DNA of 64,000 nt from Candidatus Nitrotoga sp. 1052 (lineage in GTDB: Bacteria > Pseudomonadota > Gammaproteobacteria > Burkholderiales > Gallionellaceae). Shown piece after piece: positions 1 to 10,308 of this stretch. Every line of letters starts with the position of its first letter. The stretch's first letter is position 1. The position numbers and the translations under genes were made by a program. Under the pieces are notes generated by a model. The model saw only the letters and a program-made list of their open reading frames with translations. It was not told where the DNA came from and did no database searches. The stretch is from assembly GCF_927312905.1 (NCBI RefSeq), contig NZ_CAKMHQ010000005.1, positions 1-64,000 of the forward strand. Reading direction: 5' to 3'.

Positions 1-480
1 GGCTAGGGCAAAAGCGGAAGCTGAAACGGCTCGCCTCAAGGCAGAACAAGAAACGAAAAAAATAAAAGCGGAATTGGAAGCTGCGCTGGTCAAGGCAAAA
101 GAGGAAGCGGAAGCATTAGCCAAGGCTCGATCCGAAGCTGAAGCTGTGCGTATCAAGGCAGAGCAAGAAGCGACGAGAATCAGGGCGGAACGGGAAGCTG
201 CGCAGGCCAGAGCAAAAGTGGAAGCGGAAGCCAAGGCGCATGCTGATGCTGAAGCATCCCGCCTCAAGGCAGAGCAGGAAGCGACAAGAATCAGGGCGGA
301 ACAAGAAGCTGCATTGGCTAGGGCAAAAGCGGAAGCTGAAACGGCTCGCCTCAAGGCAGAACAAGAAACGAAAAAAATAAAAGCGGAATTGGAAGCTGCG
401 CTGGTCAAGGCAAAAGAGGAAGCGGAAGCATTAGCCAAGGCTCGATCCGAAGCTGAAGCTGTGCGTATCAAGGCAGAGCA
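1..480 (+). repeat. Internal 315-bp-period duplication in the coiled-coil gene
   Basis: Bases 1-165 are repeated without mismatch at 316-480, an offset of 315 bp (105 codons), so the reading frame is kept. The first copy probably begins before the window. Identity at synonymous positions points to a recent in-frame duplication in an already repetitive coiled coil. Confidence 0.9.
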
Positions 481-2560
481 GGATGCTGCACAAATCAAAG
501 CGGAACAGGAAGCTACTCAGGTAAAAGAGGACGCGGAAGCTAAAGCGCGTGCCGTAGTTGAAGCTCTGCACTTTAAGGCAAAGCAAGAAGCGGAAAAAGT
601 CAGAGCGAAACAGGAAGCTGAGCAGGCTAAAACAAAAGTGGAAATGGAAGCTGCAGTCAAGGCTCGTGCCGAATCTGAAACGGCTCGACTCAAGGCAGAG
701 CAGGAAACGTCAAAAGTAAGATCTGAGCTGGAAGCTGAGCAAGCCAAATCACAAGTAGAAGCCAAGGCCAAGGCCCGTGCTGAAGCCGAAACGGCTCGCT
801 TTAAGGAAGAACAGGAAGCGGCAAGAATCAGAGCTGAACAAGAGGCTGCACAGGCAAAAAAGAAAGCTGAAGCAGTTCGATTCAAGGCAGAGCAGGAAAT
901 GTCAAAAGTCAGATTTGAGCTGGAAGCCGAGCAAGCCAAATCACAAGTGGAAGCGAAAGCCAAGGCCCGTGCCGAAGCCGAAACGGCTCGCCTTAAGGGG
1001 GAGCAGGAAGCGGCAAGAATCATAATGAAACAGGAGGCTGCACAGGCCAAAGCAAAAGTGGAAATGGACGCTAAGATGCGTGCCCAAGCTGAAGTAACAC
1101 GCATCAAAAAAGAGCAGGAAGCGATAAGAGTCAAGGCGGAACATTTAGCTACGCTGGCCAAAGAAAAAGCGGAAGCGAAGGCACGTGACGAAGCTGCGGC
1201 GCACATCAAGGCTGAGCAGGACGCGGCAAAAATTAGAGTTGAACAAGAAGCGGCGCAGACTATGGCCGAGGCAAAAATGGAAGTGTCAGCTAAGACACAG
1301 GCCGCTCAAGTGCCGGAAATGAAGGCTGTTCAGCGAGTCGCCATAACACGTAGTAAGCCGTTGCCTTGGGGCAAGATAGCGGCTGGCTTGATTGTGCTGC
1401 TATTTCTACTGGCCGCTTTGCTGCCTTATGTTTGGCCGATGCAGGGCTATGTCACGCAAATTGAGCAGAAATTGTCCGCTCAACTGCAGCAACCGGTACA
1501 TGTCGGCCATTTGCGTGCGACATTGCTTCCCCAGCCGAAACTGGAGTTGGAGGATGTATCCATAGGTGGGAGCCAGGAGTTAAAAGCGAGCAGTGTTGTG
1601 CTGAATTTCGATTTTTCTGCATTATTAAGCGAGATTAAAGCGATTCACAGTCTGGAAATCAGCGATCTTATACTTAGTGCTGAGAATTTCGATAAGGCGT
1701 TATTGTGGCTACAGACCGCAGGCGGTGACACCCATTATCCAGTAGCGCGCATGGTGTTGCAGCGTGCGCGTGTCAGCGACGATGAACTTAGTCTGCCGCC
1801 TGTAAATGGTGTGGTGAATTTTGATGGGCAAAGACATTTCGCCAAGGCAGTATTGAAGAGCGTGGATGGCAAGCTTAGCATAGAGCTACAGCCGCAGCAG
1901 TCCCGCTGGCAGATCGCATTGGCTATCAAGCAAGGTTATGTGCCGCTGTTGCCGGACATTTTGTTCAACGAGCTGACCGTAAAAGGCGAGTTGGGCGTAG
2001 GCGAAATCAAGTTCCATGAAATCGACGGGCGTTTGTATGGCGGCATGCTGACAGGCAGTGCGCACCTGACTTGGTTGAAGGGCTGGCAAATGCAAGGGCT
2101 TGTGAATGTAAAGGCTATGGAACTGCATGATGTGTTGCCGCAATTCGGCATTGCTGGTGAAATGGACGGTGACGCTAATTTTATTCTGCGTGGGGAGAAA
2201 CTTCCCCTGCTGGCTAAAACCCCGCATCTGGATGGCAAATTCTTGGTAAAGAAGGGGCTTATCAATACCATTGATATGGTAGAAACTTCACGCATGCCCA
2301 CCCGCAAGGTTGCGTCCAGCGGTCGCACACATTTTGACGAATTGAGTGGTGTGCTACAGATAGATAACAACAGAAAGCATCTGCGCCAGATTAAAATTTC
2401 AGCTGGTGTAATGAGTGCAAATGGCTATGTCGATGTTGCAGCGAACAAGCAATTATCAGGACGGTTAAATGTCGATTTGAAAATTCGCGCTGACTTGGGC
2501 AGCGTGCCGCTGGTATTGTCCGGTACTCTTACCGAGCCAGCCTGGAGCACGAGGCGTTAA
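2..2560 (+). CDS. Coiled-coil/AsmA-like inner-membrane protein, 5' end outside window
   Basis: The reading frame is open from the left edge of the window, so the true start lies upstream; 852 residues are visible. The first ~440 residues are an Ala/Glu/Lys/Arg-rich helix built from degenerate repeats (KAEQEA, ARAKAEAE and similar), predicted as one long coiled coil. A single hydrophobic segment follows near visible residues 457-478 (IAAGLIVLLFLLAALLPYVW). After it comes an AsmA-type region that opens with a GYVTQIEQKL.. helix and is rich in beta-strand, as in AsmA/TamB-like proteins that lie in the periplasm and influence outer-membrane lipid or protein assembly. The topology inferred is a cytoplasmic coiled coil, one membrane span and a periplasmic AsmA-like part. 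No function is claimed beyond that. The downstream aminotransferase converges on it with only 35 bases between. Confidence 0.75.
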   Translation, partial: ARAKAEAETARLKAEQETKKIKAELEAALVKAKEEAEALAKARSEAEAVRIKAEQEATRIRAEREAAQARAKVEAEAKAHADAEASRLKAEQEATRIRAEQEAALARAKAEAETARLKAEQETKKIKAELEAALVKAKEEAEALAKARSEAEAVRIKAEQDAAQIKAEQEATQVKEDAEAKARAVVEALHFKAKQEAEKVRAKQEAEQAKTKVEMEAAVKARAESETARLKAEQETSKVRSELEAEQAKSQVEAKAKARAEAETARFKEEQEAARIRAEQEAAQAKKKAEAVRFKAEQEMSKVRFELEAEQAKSQVEAKAKARAEAETARLKGEQEAARIIMKQEAAQAKAKVEMDAKMRAQAEVTRIKKEQEAIRVKAEHLATLAKEKAEAKARDEAAAHIKAEQDAAKIRVEQEAAQTMAEAKMEVSAKTQAAQVPEMKAVQRVAITRSKPLPWGKIAAGLIVLLFLLAALLPYVWPMQGYVTQIEQKLSAQLQQPVHVGHLRATLLPQPKLELEDVSIGGSQELKASSVVLNFDFSALLSEIKAIHSLEISDLILSAENFDKALLWLQTAGGDTHYPVARMVLQRARVSDDELSLPPVNGVVNFDGQRHFAKAVLKSVDGKLSIELQPQQSRWQIALAIKQGYVPLLPDILFNELTVKGELGVGEIKFHEIDGRLYGGMLTGSAHLTWLKGWQMQGLVNVKAMELHDVLPQFGIAGEMDGDANFILRGEKLPLLAKTPHLDGKFLVKKGLINTIDMVETSRMPTRKVASSGRTHFDELSGVLQIDNNRKHLRQIKISAGVMSANGYVDVAANKQLSGRLNVDLKIRADLGSVPLVLSGTLTEPAWSTRR

Positions 2561-2595
2561 TTGGCAGCGTTTGCGAGGAATGAAACAAAATGGAA

Positions 2596-3789
2596 TTATG
2601 AAAATGCCTTGGAGATTCGGCTAATCGCATTTTTCAAATTCTCCATCGAGGTGGCGAAAGACAGACGAATGTAGCCTTCACTGCCGAAAGCCGAGCCAGG
2701 CACTATGGCCACACCAGCCTGCTCCAGCAGGTATTCGGACAACGCTACGTCGGTAGCTTCTTTGATGATGCTTTTCTGGTGCAAAGCCGCAATAACCGGA
2801 CGCACGTCGGGGAAAGCATAGAACGCCCCTCCACTCGTTATACATTTGACACCGGGAATTTTGTTCAGCGCATCCACTACGTAAAGATGTCGCTCGCGGA
2901 ATGCTTTGAGCATCGGCGCAATGCAGCCCTGATCCCCGTTCAAGGCTGCTTCCGCAGCTACTTGCGAAATCGAAGTGGGATTGGATGTGCTTTGTGATTG
3001 CACATTTTCCATTGCCGTGATGATGTGTTCTGGCCCTGCGGCATAACCGATCCTCCAGCCTGTCATTGCATAAGATTTGGACACGCCATTCAGGACCATA
3101 GTGCGTGAATAAAGATCGGGGCAGGCATTCAGAATGTTGACGAATTTTTCGTCACGCAACGCAATGTGCTCATACATATCATCGGTGGCTATCAGTATCT
3201 GAGGATGTTTGCGCAACACTTCGCCCAAAGCTTGTAACTCTTCCAGGCTGTAAACTGCACCGGATGGGTTGCTTGGGCTATTGATTACCACTATTTTTGT
3301 TTTGGTTGTGATAGCCGCAGCTAATTGTGCAGCGCTCATCTTGAAGTCTTGTTCGATGCCTGCCTGCACGATTACCGGTTTGCCCTCTGCGATGAGCACG
3401 ATATCCGTATAGGATACCCAATAAGGCGCCGGGATAATTACCTCATCGCCGGGATTGATTAAGGCAAGCGCCAAGTTGAAAAAACTTTGCTTGCCGCCGC
3501 AGGAAACCAGGATCTGTTTCGATGTGTAATCCAGCCCATTGTCGCGTTTGAACTTGGCGACGATAGCCTGCTTCAGAGAGGGTGTACCTCCCACTGCGGT
3601 GTATTTGGTGAAACCCTTGTTGATCGCGGCTATAGCCGCATCCTTGATATGCTGCGGAGTATCGAAATCGGGTTCGCCTGCTCCCAACCCGATAATGTCC
3701 TTTCCTTCCGCCTTCAATTTGGAAGCTCGCGCGGTAACGGCGAGAGTGGGGGAGGGTTTGATTGCTTGTACGCGCTTCGATAGTTCCAA
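2596..3789 (-). CDS. Class I/II PLP-dependent aminotransferase (aspartate/prephenate type)
   Basis: 397 residues, full length for fold-type I aspartate aminotransferases of the AspC/AatA Ib group. It would transfer an amino group from an amino acid (probably aspartate or glutamate) to a 2-oxo acid in the cytoplasm. Visible hallmarks are GLGAGEPDFDTP near residues 35-45, NSPSNPSGAVY at 170-180 (the Asn contacts PLP) and SKSYAMTGWRIGYAAG with the PLP lysine at K238. The start is a TTG (complement of CAA at 3787-3789) preceded by an AAGGA ribosome-binding site about 7 bases away. It is divergent from uvrB, about 80 bases apart. Substrate specificity (aspartate versus prephenate/aromatic) cannot be read from sequence alone. 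Confidence 0.93.
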   Translation of the reverse strand: MELSKRVQAIKPSPTLAVTARASKLKAEGKDIIGLGAGEPDFDTPQHIKDAAIAAINKGFTKYTAVGGTPSLKQAIVAKFKRDNGLDYTSKQILVSCGGKQSFFNLALALINPGDEVIIPAPYWVSYTDIVLIAEGKPVIVQAGIEQDFKMSAAQLAAAITTKTKIVVINSPSNPSGAVYSLEELQALGEVLRKHPQILIATDDMYEHIALRDEKFVNILNACPDLYSRTMVLNGVSKSYAMTGWRIGYAAGPEHIITAMENVQSQSTSNPTSISQVAAEAALNGDQGCIAPMLKAFRERHLYVVDALNKIPGVKCITSGGAFYAFPDVRPVIAALHQKSIIKEATDVALSEYLLEQAGVAIVPGSAFGSEGYIRLSFATSMENLKNAISRISKAFS

Positions 3790-3866
3790 GATTGTATCCT
3801 TATGGGTTCAGAGTAAACTGTCCCGTATTTTAAAATTTTTAATTCAAATTTGGCTGAAATTATACC

Positions 3867-5888
3867 GTGATTAAGACTTTTCCCAATAGCCCATATTTTT
3901 TGCACCAGCCTTTTGAACCAGCGGGCGATCAGCCCACTGCGATTGCGCAATTGGTTGAGGGGATAAATGAGGGGCTGTCGTTTCAAACTCTGCTTGGTGT
4001 GACGGGCTCCGGTAAAACATTCACTATGGCGAACGTAATCGCCCAATTGGGGCGACCGGCCATCATCATGGCACCAAATAAGACGCTGGCGGCGCAGTTG
4101 TATTCTGAAATGCGCGATTTTTTTCCTGAAAACGCCGTGGAATATTTCGTCTCCTATTACGATTACTACCAGCCAGAGGCTTACGTTCCATCGCGTGATA
4201 TGTTTATCGAGAAAGATTCCAGTATAAATGAGCAGATCGAGCAGATGCGCTTGTCGGCTACCAAATCCCTGCTGGAGCGACAGGACGTGGTGATTGTGGC
4301 CACCGTTTCGGCCATCTATGGTATCGGCGACCCGGTGGATTATCACGGGATGATTTTGCACCTGCGTGAGCATGAAAAATTAGTACGGCAGGACGCAATC
4401 AAGCGTCTCACAGAGATGCAGTATGAGCGTAACGATGTGGATTTTTCGCATGGGCATTTTCGAGTGCGCGGCGATGTAATCGACATCTTTCCGGCTGAAA
4501 ATAGCGAACATGCATTACGACTGACGATGTTCGACGATGAAGTGGAAAGCTTGTCGCTATTTGATCCACTTACCGGCCATATCTTGAGCCGCGTGCCGCG
4601 TTTTACCGTGTACCCGTCCAGTCATTACGTCACGCCGCGCAGCACCACATTACAGGCCATAGAAACCATCAAGGTTGAGCTGGCTGAGCGCATAGATTTC
4701 TTTCAGCGCGAACATAAATTGGTGGAAGCGCAGCGTATCGAACAGCGTACTCGCCACGATCTGGAAATGCTGAACGAGATCGGTTTTTGCAAAGGAATCG
4801 AAAATTATTCGCGTCATCTGTCTGGACGCAAGGCAGGTGAACCACCACCTACGCTGATTGATTATCTACCGCCCAATGCGCTGATGTTTATAGATGAAAG
4901 CCACGTTACCATCCCGCAGATCGGCGGCATGTACAAAGGTGATCGGGCGCGCAAGGAAAATCTGGTCAACTACGGTTTCCGAATGCCATCCGCACTGGAT
5001 AACCGTCCGCTACGTTTTGACGAGTTTGAACAAGTAATGCGTCAATCCATATTTGTTTCTGCTACACCGGCTGTTTTTGAGGCAGAGCATACCGGGCAAG
5101 TGGTGGAACAATTGGTGCGTCCGACTGGATTGGTTGATCCACAGATTGAAGTGCGGCCGGCCACACATCAGGTGGATGATTTGATGTCTGAGGTTAATCT
5201 GCGTACTGCCAAGGGGGAGCGAGTGCTGGTCACCACGCTGACCAAGCGCATGTCAGAAGATCTCACCGAATACTTTTCCGAGCACGGCATTAAAGTGCGT
5301 TACCTGCATTCAGATATTGAGACCGTTGAGCGGGTAGAAATCATCCGTGATCTGCGTTTGGGCATGTTCGACGTGCTGGTCGGCATTAATCTGCTGCGCG
5401 AGGGATTGGACATCCCCGAGGTGTCACTGGTAGCCATACTTGATGCTGACAAGGAAGGTTTTTTGCGTTCGGAGCGTGCACTCATTCAGACTATAGGCCG
5501 CGCTGCGCGCCACATCAACGGTAGCGCAATACTCTACGCTGATAAAATTACCAATTCGATGCGCCGTGCCATCGACGAGACCGAGCGCAGGCGGAACAAG
5601 CAGCTATTGCACAACGAACAGCACGGCATTATTCCCCAAGGTGTGCAGAAGCGCATCAAGGACATCATTGAGGGCAACTATGAGCCAGATGCTGCGCGCA
5701 AGCAACTGAAAATAGAACAAGATCAGGCCAAATACTTGGCGATGAGTGAACGTGACCTTGCCAAGGAAATTAAACGGCTGGAAAAAGAAATGCTGCAGGC
5801 AGCGAAAAACCTCGAATTTGAGCGTGCCAGTGAATTGCGCGACCAGTTGAAGAAGCTGCGGGAGAGTGTATTTATGTCCCCACTTTGA
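3867..5888 (+). CDS. uvrB: UvrABC excision nuclease subunit B
   Basis: 673 residues, the usual UvrB length. It is the DNA-damage verifying helicase-like subunit of nucleotide excision repair, loaded by UvrA and cutting together with UvrC. Walker A GVTGSGKT lies at 44-51, the beta-hairpin that probes damaged DNA ([12 protein letters not shown]) at about 97-108, a DESH Walker B motif near residue 340, helicase C-terminal motifs ending with QTIGRAARH, and a C-terminal UVR motif (about 636-663) that contacts UvrC. The start is GTG at 3867; the next residues [21 protein letters not shown] fit the family N-terminus. No upstream SOS box was recognised. The LMW phosphatase gene follows 61 bases downstream. 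Confidence 0.98.
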   Translation: MIKTFPNSPYFLHQPFEPAGDQPTAIAQLVEGINEGLSFQTLLGVTGSGKTFTMANVIAQLGRPAIIMAPNKTLAAQLYSEMRDFFPENAVEYFVSYYDYYQPEAYVPSRDMFIEKDSSINEQIEQMRLSATKSLLERQDVVIVATVSAIYGIGDPVDYHGMILHLREHEKLVRQDAIKRLTEMQYERNDVDFSHGHFRVRGDVIDIFPAENSEHALRLTMFDDEVESLSLFDPLTGHILSRVPRFTVYPSSHYVTPRSTTLQAIETIKVELAERIDFFQREHKLVEAQRIEQRTRHDLEMLNEIGFCKGIENYSRHLSGRKAGEPPPTLIDYLPPNALMFIDESHVTIPQIGGMYKGDRARKENLVNYGFRMPSALDNRPLRFDEFEQVMRQSIFVSATPAVFEAEHTGQVVEQLVRPTGLVDPQIEVRPATHQVDDLMSEVNLRTAKGERVLVTTLTKRMSEDLTEYFSEHGIKVRYLHSDIETVERVEIIRDLRLGMFDVLVGINLLREGLDIPEVSLVAILDADKEGFLRSERALIQTIGRAARHINGSAILYADKITNSMRRAIDETERRRNKQLLHNEQHGIIPQGVQKRIKDIIEGNYEPDAARKQLKIEQDQAKYLAMSERDLAKEIKRLEKEMLQAAKNLEFERASELRDQLKKLRESVFMSPL

Positions 5889-5949
5889 GTTGGAGAATTT
5901 GAATTGCTGATACATTACAATACGTTTTTTATTGTAATGAGTAGAATAA

Positions 5950-6429
5950 TTGAAAAAAGTTAGCGTTTTATTTTGCTGCATGGGAAATATCTGTCGATCA
6001 CCCACTGCTGAAGCAGTTTTCCGCGCACGTGTTGAGGAAGCGGGGTTGGTACAGCACATCCTGATTGATTCGGTAGGTACGCATGATTATCATATAGACA
6101 AACCGCCGGACACGCGAACGCAGCGCGCTGCATTACAGCGCGGATACGACATGAGTATGTTGCGTGGGCGACAGGTTGAGGTTGCTGATTTTACTCGTTT
6201 CGATTATGTGCTGGCGATGGATTGTGCCAATCTTGGTATTTTGCAACGTTTATGTCCGGTGATGGAGCGAGGACGTTTGGGATTGTTTCTGGAATATGCG
6301 AGCCGGCATGACGAGCGTGAAGTTCCCGATCCGTATTATGGTGGGGCAGACGGTTTCGAGCGTGTACTTGATATGGTGGAGGATGCGTCAGAGGGTTTGT
6401 TACGGCATATTCAGAAGTCCCTTATGTAA
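5950..6429 (+). CDS. Low-molecular-weight protein-tyrosine phosphatase
   Basis: 159 residues, typical for the family. The active-site loop C10-M-G-N-I-C-R16-S-P (C-x5-R) is at the N-terminus and the general-acid motif DPYYGG near residue 125, so a cytoplasmic phosphotyrosine (or similar small phosphate ester) hydrolase is expected. The start is forced: TTG at 5950 lies right behind an in-frame TAA at 5947-5949 and the conserved beta-strand begins at once (KKVSVLFCCMGN). No strong Shine-Dalgarno is present. It may be co-transcribed with uvrB, and its 3' end faces rne across a shared bidirectional terminator. Confidence 0.93.
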   Translation: MKKVSVLFCCMGNICRSPTAEAVFRARVEEAGLVQHILIDSVGTHDYHIDKPPDTRTQRAALQRGYDMSMLRGRQVEVADFTRFDYVLAMDCANLGILQRLCPVMERGRLGLFLEYASRHDEREVPDPYYGGADGFERVLDMVEDASEGLLRHIQKSLM

Positions 6430-6480
6430 AGTAAAGGGTTGTGTTTGTTGCGTATATTTTTGATGTCGAATGATGCAGGA

Positions 6481-6525
6481 AAAATAATAAAGCCGCGCAG
6501 TTATACTGTGCGGCTTTATTATTTT
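6481..6525. terminator. Bidirectional Rho-independent terminator (LMW-PTP / rne)
   Basis: A near-perfect inverted repeat (AATAATAAAGCCGC..CAG against CTG..GCGGCTTTATTATT, loop around 6501-6505) has an A-tract on the left and a T-tract on the right, so it can terminate both the converging phosphatase transcript and the rne transcript. Confidence 0.9.
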
Positions 6526-6561
6526 GCATAATATACATTTGGTGCAATGCTACTGGTTCAA

Positions 6562-8994
6562 CTATAAGTTCAAAGTTTGTTGAGTCTCGATTTGCACCAG
6601 CGGCTCGTTGTTTTCCATACTGTAAATTTCACGTGGACGCGAGCGGCGACGTGACGCTGGCGGTGCAGTTTCAACCTGGGCAGTAGCCGCCGCTGTAGAG
6701 CGTTTGATTGCGTCAGTTTCGATCTGCACCAACCCGTTGTCATTGGTTGCAGGGCTGGCCTGATTTGATGTAATTGCCTGCTCAACAGGAAGTTGGCGCG
6801 GTTCTATATTTTGAATATTTTGTGGCTCAGCAGGTTCGCTGTGGCGTGTGGTTTCAACGGCATTCATTACAGTACTCGGCGTAGTTTCGGTCAGGATAGA
6901 CTGCTCACCTGCTAATTGGCCGGCTGCCTGCTGATCACGCCGTTCGCGTTCGCGCTGGCCACCGCGCCGACCGCGCTTGCGTCCAGTGCTCTGACTATTT
7001 TCTTCCGCTGGTTCAGCTATAGTTGCGACTTTTGCTATGCTTTCCAATACCGCTGTTTCGACTGGTACGCGTGGTGGCCGGGGCGGACGTGCAGCGCGCG
7101 GTTCCTGTGTTTTGGGTGCTGTTTGCACAGTTTTTTCTATGCGTGGATGCGCTTCTTCACGGTCACGGCGCGGATTATTGCGCTGACGGCTGCCTTCTGG
7201 TCGATTACTATCCGGGCGGTTACCACTTGGGCTACGGCTTTCTCGTTCACGTCGAGGCGGATTATGGGTGCGCGGTTTAGGGATCAGCTTTTCGGGAGTT
7301 TTTTCCGCACCCAGTGACTTGAGCCAGCCTATCAGCTTGGTGAAAATAGAAGGTTGCGTGGCACCCCGGACTGCCCGCATTGGTGCTGGCTGCGGTGGCG
7401 TGACACCTTGAACTACGGCTTGGGGGCGCTGCGGCTTGGCTTCTTGCGCGGCTTTGGCAGTGATATGGTTTGCTTCCGGTATCGCCACCAGCTTGTAGCT
7501 GGCCTGCAAGTTTTCGGCGGTCATGTCGTCTTGGCGCAAACGGGTCACGGTATAGTGGGGGGTTTCCATACTGGCATTAGGAATCAGCGTAATGACCACC
7601 TTTAGCCGCGATTCGATTTGGTGGATCTCAGCGCGCTTCTCATTAAGCAGGAAGGTGGCGACATCTAATGGCACTTGCACGTGGATAGCGGCACTGTGTT
7701 CTTTCATCGCTTCTTCCCGAATGATACGCAGGATGTGCAAGGCGGAAGATTCGATGCCGCGGATATGGCCGATGCCGTTACAACGGGGACAGGGTGTGTG
7801 GCTGGTTTCTTCCAGGCTAGGTTGCAGGCGTTGGCGCGACAGTTCCAGCAGGCCGAAGCGCGAGATTTTCCCAGTCTGTACACGCGCACGGTCATAATGC
7901 AAGGCATCGCGCAAGCGATTTTCCACTTCACGCTGGTTGCGGGTGCTTTCCATATCGATAAAATCGATCACGATCAGACCACCCAAATCGCGCAGGCGCA
8001 TCTGCCGTGCAATTTCTTCGGCAGCTTCCAGATTGGTATTGAGCGCGGTCGACTCTATATCCGCGCCGCGCGTGGCGCGTGCTGAGTTGATATCGATTGC
8101 GGTGAGTGCTTCGGTATGATCAATAACAATGGCGCCACCGGAGGGAAGATTTACTTGGCGTGCATGCGCCGATTCGATCTGATGTTCAACCTGGAAGCGC
8201 GAGAACAAAGGTACGTCATCCTGATACCGTTTGATTACATGGACATTGTTTGGCATGACCGTGCTCATGAAAGCCCGTGCCTGTTGGTAGATATCGTCCG
8301 TGTCGACTAGAATTTCACCGATTTCAGGGTGGAAATAGTCGCGTATGGCGCGCACCACCAGGCTGCTCTCGAGGTAGATCAGCGAGGGTGCCTTTTCGGT
8401 TTTTGCCGCGCTTTCGATGGCATCCCACAATTGTTTGAGGTAGTTAAGATCCCATTGCAACTCTTCCAGATTGCGGCCAATTCCGGCAGTGCGCGCAATA
8501 ATACTTGCACCTTGCGGCACTTCCAATTGCGACAGGATGTCGCGCAGTTCATTGCGCTCTTCGCCTTCGACACGGCGAGATACGCCACCACCGCTGGGAT
8601 TATTGGGCATCAGCACTATGTAGCGGCCAGCCAGACTAATATAAGTAGTTAGGGCGGCTCCCTTATTGCCGCGCTCGTCTTTTTCCACCTGGATGAGCAG
8701 TTCCTGGCCTTCGCGCAATGCTTCCTTGATGCTGGGACGGCCGCTACCTTCTTGATTCAGGTAATTAATGGGGGAAACTTCTTTGAATGGCAGGAAACCG
8801 TGGCGGTTGCCGCCATATTCGACGAAGGCTGCTTCCAGGCTGGGTTCGATACGGGTAATTATGGCCTTGTATATATTGCTTTTTCGTTGCTCTTTGCCAG
8901 CGGATTCAATGTCGAGGTCGATCAATTTTTGACCATCGACAATGGCGACACGGAGTTCTTCCGCTTGTGTCGCATTGAATAACATGCGTTTCAT
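6562..8994 (-). CDS. rne: Ribonuclease E
   Basis: 810 residues. The essential endoribonuclease that cuts A/U-rich single-stranded RNA, drives mRNA decay and processes rRNA and tRNA, and scaffolds the degradosome. N-terminal half: S1 domain (about 37-120), 5'-sensor/RNase H-like part, the catalytic DNase I-like motifs [12 protein letters not shown] and VIDFIDME (two metal-binding Asp), and the zinc-link CPRCNG. The C-terminal half (from about residue 510) is low-complexity, rich in Arg, Pro and Glu, as expected for RNA-binding and partner-docking segments. The start chosen is the ATG at 8992-8994, giving [10 protein letters not shown] as in known RNase E; a GGGAG ribosome-binding site sits 8 bases upstream. 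An upstream in-frame start at 9030 would put that site inside the gene and is rejected. Confidence 0.97.
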   Translation of the reverse strand: MKRMLFNATQAEELRVAIVDGQKLIDLDIESAGKEQRKSNIYKAIITRIEPSLEAAFVEYGGNRHGFLPFKEVSPINYLNQEGSGRPSIKEALREGQELLIQVEKDERGNKGAALTTYISLAGRYIVLMPNNPSGGGVSRRVEGEERNELRDILSQLEVPQGASIIARTAGIGRNLEELQWDLNYLKQLWDAIESAAKTEKAPSLIYLESSLVVRAIRDYFHPEIGEILVDTDDIYQQARAFMSTVMPNNVHVIKRYQDDVPLFSRFQVEHQIESAHARQVNLPSGGAIVIDHTEALTAIDINSARATRGADIESTALNTNLEAAEEIARQMRLRDLGGLIVIDFIDMESTRNQREVENRLRDALHYDRARVQTGKISRFGLLELSRQRLQPSLEETSHTPCPRCNGIGHIRGIESSALHILRIIREEAMKEHSAAIHVQVPLDVATFLLNEKRAEIHQIESRLKVVITLIPNASMETPHYTVTRLRQDDMTAENLQASYKLVAIPEANHITAKAAQEAKPQRPQAVVQGVTPPQPAPMRAVRGATQPSIFTKLIGWLKSLGAEKTPEKLIPKPRTHNPPRRERESRSPSGNRPDSNRPEGSRQRNNPRRDREEAHPRIEKTVQTAPKTQEPRAARPPRPPRVPVETAVLESIAKVATIAEPAEENSQSTGRKRGRRGGQRERERRDQQAAGQLAGEQSILTETTPSTVMNAVETTRHSEPAEPQNIQNIEPRQLPVEQAITSNQASPATNDNGLVQIETDAIKRSTAAATAQVETAPPASRRRSRPREIYSMENNEPLVQIETQQTLNL

Positions 8995-9366
8995 TATATT
9001 TTCTCCCGCGCTCTGACACGGGCAGAACAAGTCTACACACGGCTAACCGCGCGCGAGAAAGCGAATAAGAGCCGTGCAAACAATGCTGATATAGCGATGC
9101 CGACGGTTGTTCAAAATATTGTTCTCGTTATTAGCTTGTTAATAATTAACAGGTGCCGCCAATTTTGTTATAGGGGCGACACGGAAAAAAATCCACAGGT
9201 GCTTTGAGCGCGCAAATCAATTACTATCACTGCTTCTTCCGGTGAGTGACATTAACCGGATTGCGTTGGAACGGGGCGGCGGCATTGTTGCCTGCTCCAC
9301 ACTCACGGGGAATTCGCATCCCGTTTTTCCGTTAGCCAATACGCGTTATCGGGAAGTATAAGCATA
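8995..9366. promoter_or_regulatory. Divergent rne/rluC intergenic region with candidate rne leader structure
   Basis: 372 bases between divergent rne and rluC. No gene is seen. On the rne side a 7-bp stem CACGGCT (9038-9044) / AGCCGTG (9070-9076) encloses a second GC-rich region, giving a candidate structured 5' leader about 45 bases ahead of the rne start. RNase E autoregulates through leader hairpins in E. coli; whether this leader does the same is inference. No convincing -35/-10 pair was picked out. Confidence 0.4.
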
Positions 9367-10308
9367 ATGAATGATTTACGCAAAGAATCTGTAACCTGGA
9401 CCAATATTGACGAGGGTAGCTGCGATCAGCGTATAGATAATTTTCTATGCAAACATCTTAAGGGTGTCCCCAAGAGCCATATCTATCGTATTCTGCGTAG
9501 CGGTGAAGTGCGCGTGAATAAGAAGCGTGTGGATCAAACTTATCGCCTGCAACTGGGCGATCATGTGCGTATTCCGCCGGTGCGGGTAGCTGAAGCGCAA
9601 GATCGTGACTATGTCCCAGCACTTGAATTTCCTATTCTGTACGAAGACGATGCACTGTTGGTGATCGACAAGCCATCTGGAGTAGCGGTACATGGCGGAA
9701 GTGGGGTTAGCTTCGGCATTATTGAACAATTGCGTAGTGCCCGTCCGCAAGCCAAGTTCCTGGAACTGGTTCATCGCCTGGACCGTGAAACTTCGGGCGT
9801 GCTGTTACTGGCGAAGAAGCGCTCTGCCCTAGTTCACCTGCACGAGCAGATGCGCGATGGAAAAAATGACAAGCGATACCTGTGCTTAGTATTAGGCAAA
9901 TGGCAGAATGTTAAGCAGCACGTTAAATTACCACTACATAAATTTAACACTCAGAATGGTGAGAAACGCGTAATGGTGCGCGAAGATGGGCAAACTTCGC
10001 ATACCATCTTTACCCTGCAAAAAAGCTGGCCTGAATTCAGCTTGCTTGAAGCTCAGCTTAAAACTGGACGCACCCACCAAATTCGTGTGCATCTTGCTCA
10101 TCTGGGTTTTCCCATCGCGGGCGATGATAAGTACGGCGATTTCTCGCGAAACAAAGAATTGATAAAGCAGGGCTTAAAGCGCATGTTCCTGCATGCGCAC
10201 AGCATTACTTTCACCCATCCGCTGACGGCTGAGGCTATGCAACTAAGTGCACCGTTGCCGAAGGAATTGCAGGGGTTCATGGATGAGTTGGATGGAAAAA
10301 CTTTGTGA
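9367..10308 (+). CDS. rluC: 23S rRNA pseudouridine synthase RluC
   Basis: 313 residues. S4 RNA-binding domain at about 22-80 followed by the RluA-type pseudouridine synthase domain with the catalytic loop HRLDRETSGVLLLAK (catalytic Asp139). RluC modifies several uridines in helix 34/90 regions of 23S rRNA. The position directly divergent from rne is the conserved proteobacterial arrangement and supports RluC over RluD/RluA. ATG start at 9367; a weak GGGAAG lies a little far upstream. Confidence 0.93.
   Translation: MNDLRKESVTWTNIDEGSCDQRIDNFLCKHLKGVPKSHIYRILRSGEVRVNKKRVDQTYRLQLGDHVRIPPVRVAEAQDRDYVPALEFPILYEDDALLVIDKPSGVAVHGGSGVSFGIIEQLRSARPQAKFLELVHRLDRETSGVLLLAKKRSALVHLHEQMRDGKNDKRYLCLVLGKWQNVKQHVKLPLHKFNTQNGEKRVMVREDGQTSHTIFTLQKSWPEFSLLEAQLKTGRTHQIRVHLAHLGFPIAGDDKYGDFSRNKELIKQGLKRMFLHAHSITFTHPLTAEAMQLSAPLPKELQGFMDELDGKTL

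Noticed and set aside
517-1209. Long antisense frame (230 codons) opposite the coiled-coil gene
   Set aside because: It mirrors the repetitive codons of the plus-strand gene and gives a Ser/Ala/Cys-rich sequence with no domain; the plus-strand protein is clearly the real one.
1-1300. Possible CRISPR-like or tandem non-coding repeat
   Set aside because: The repetition is codon-based within an open coiled-coil frame; there are no spacer/repeat units of constant length.
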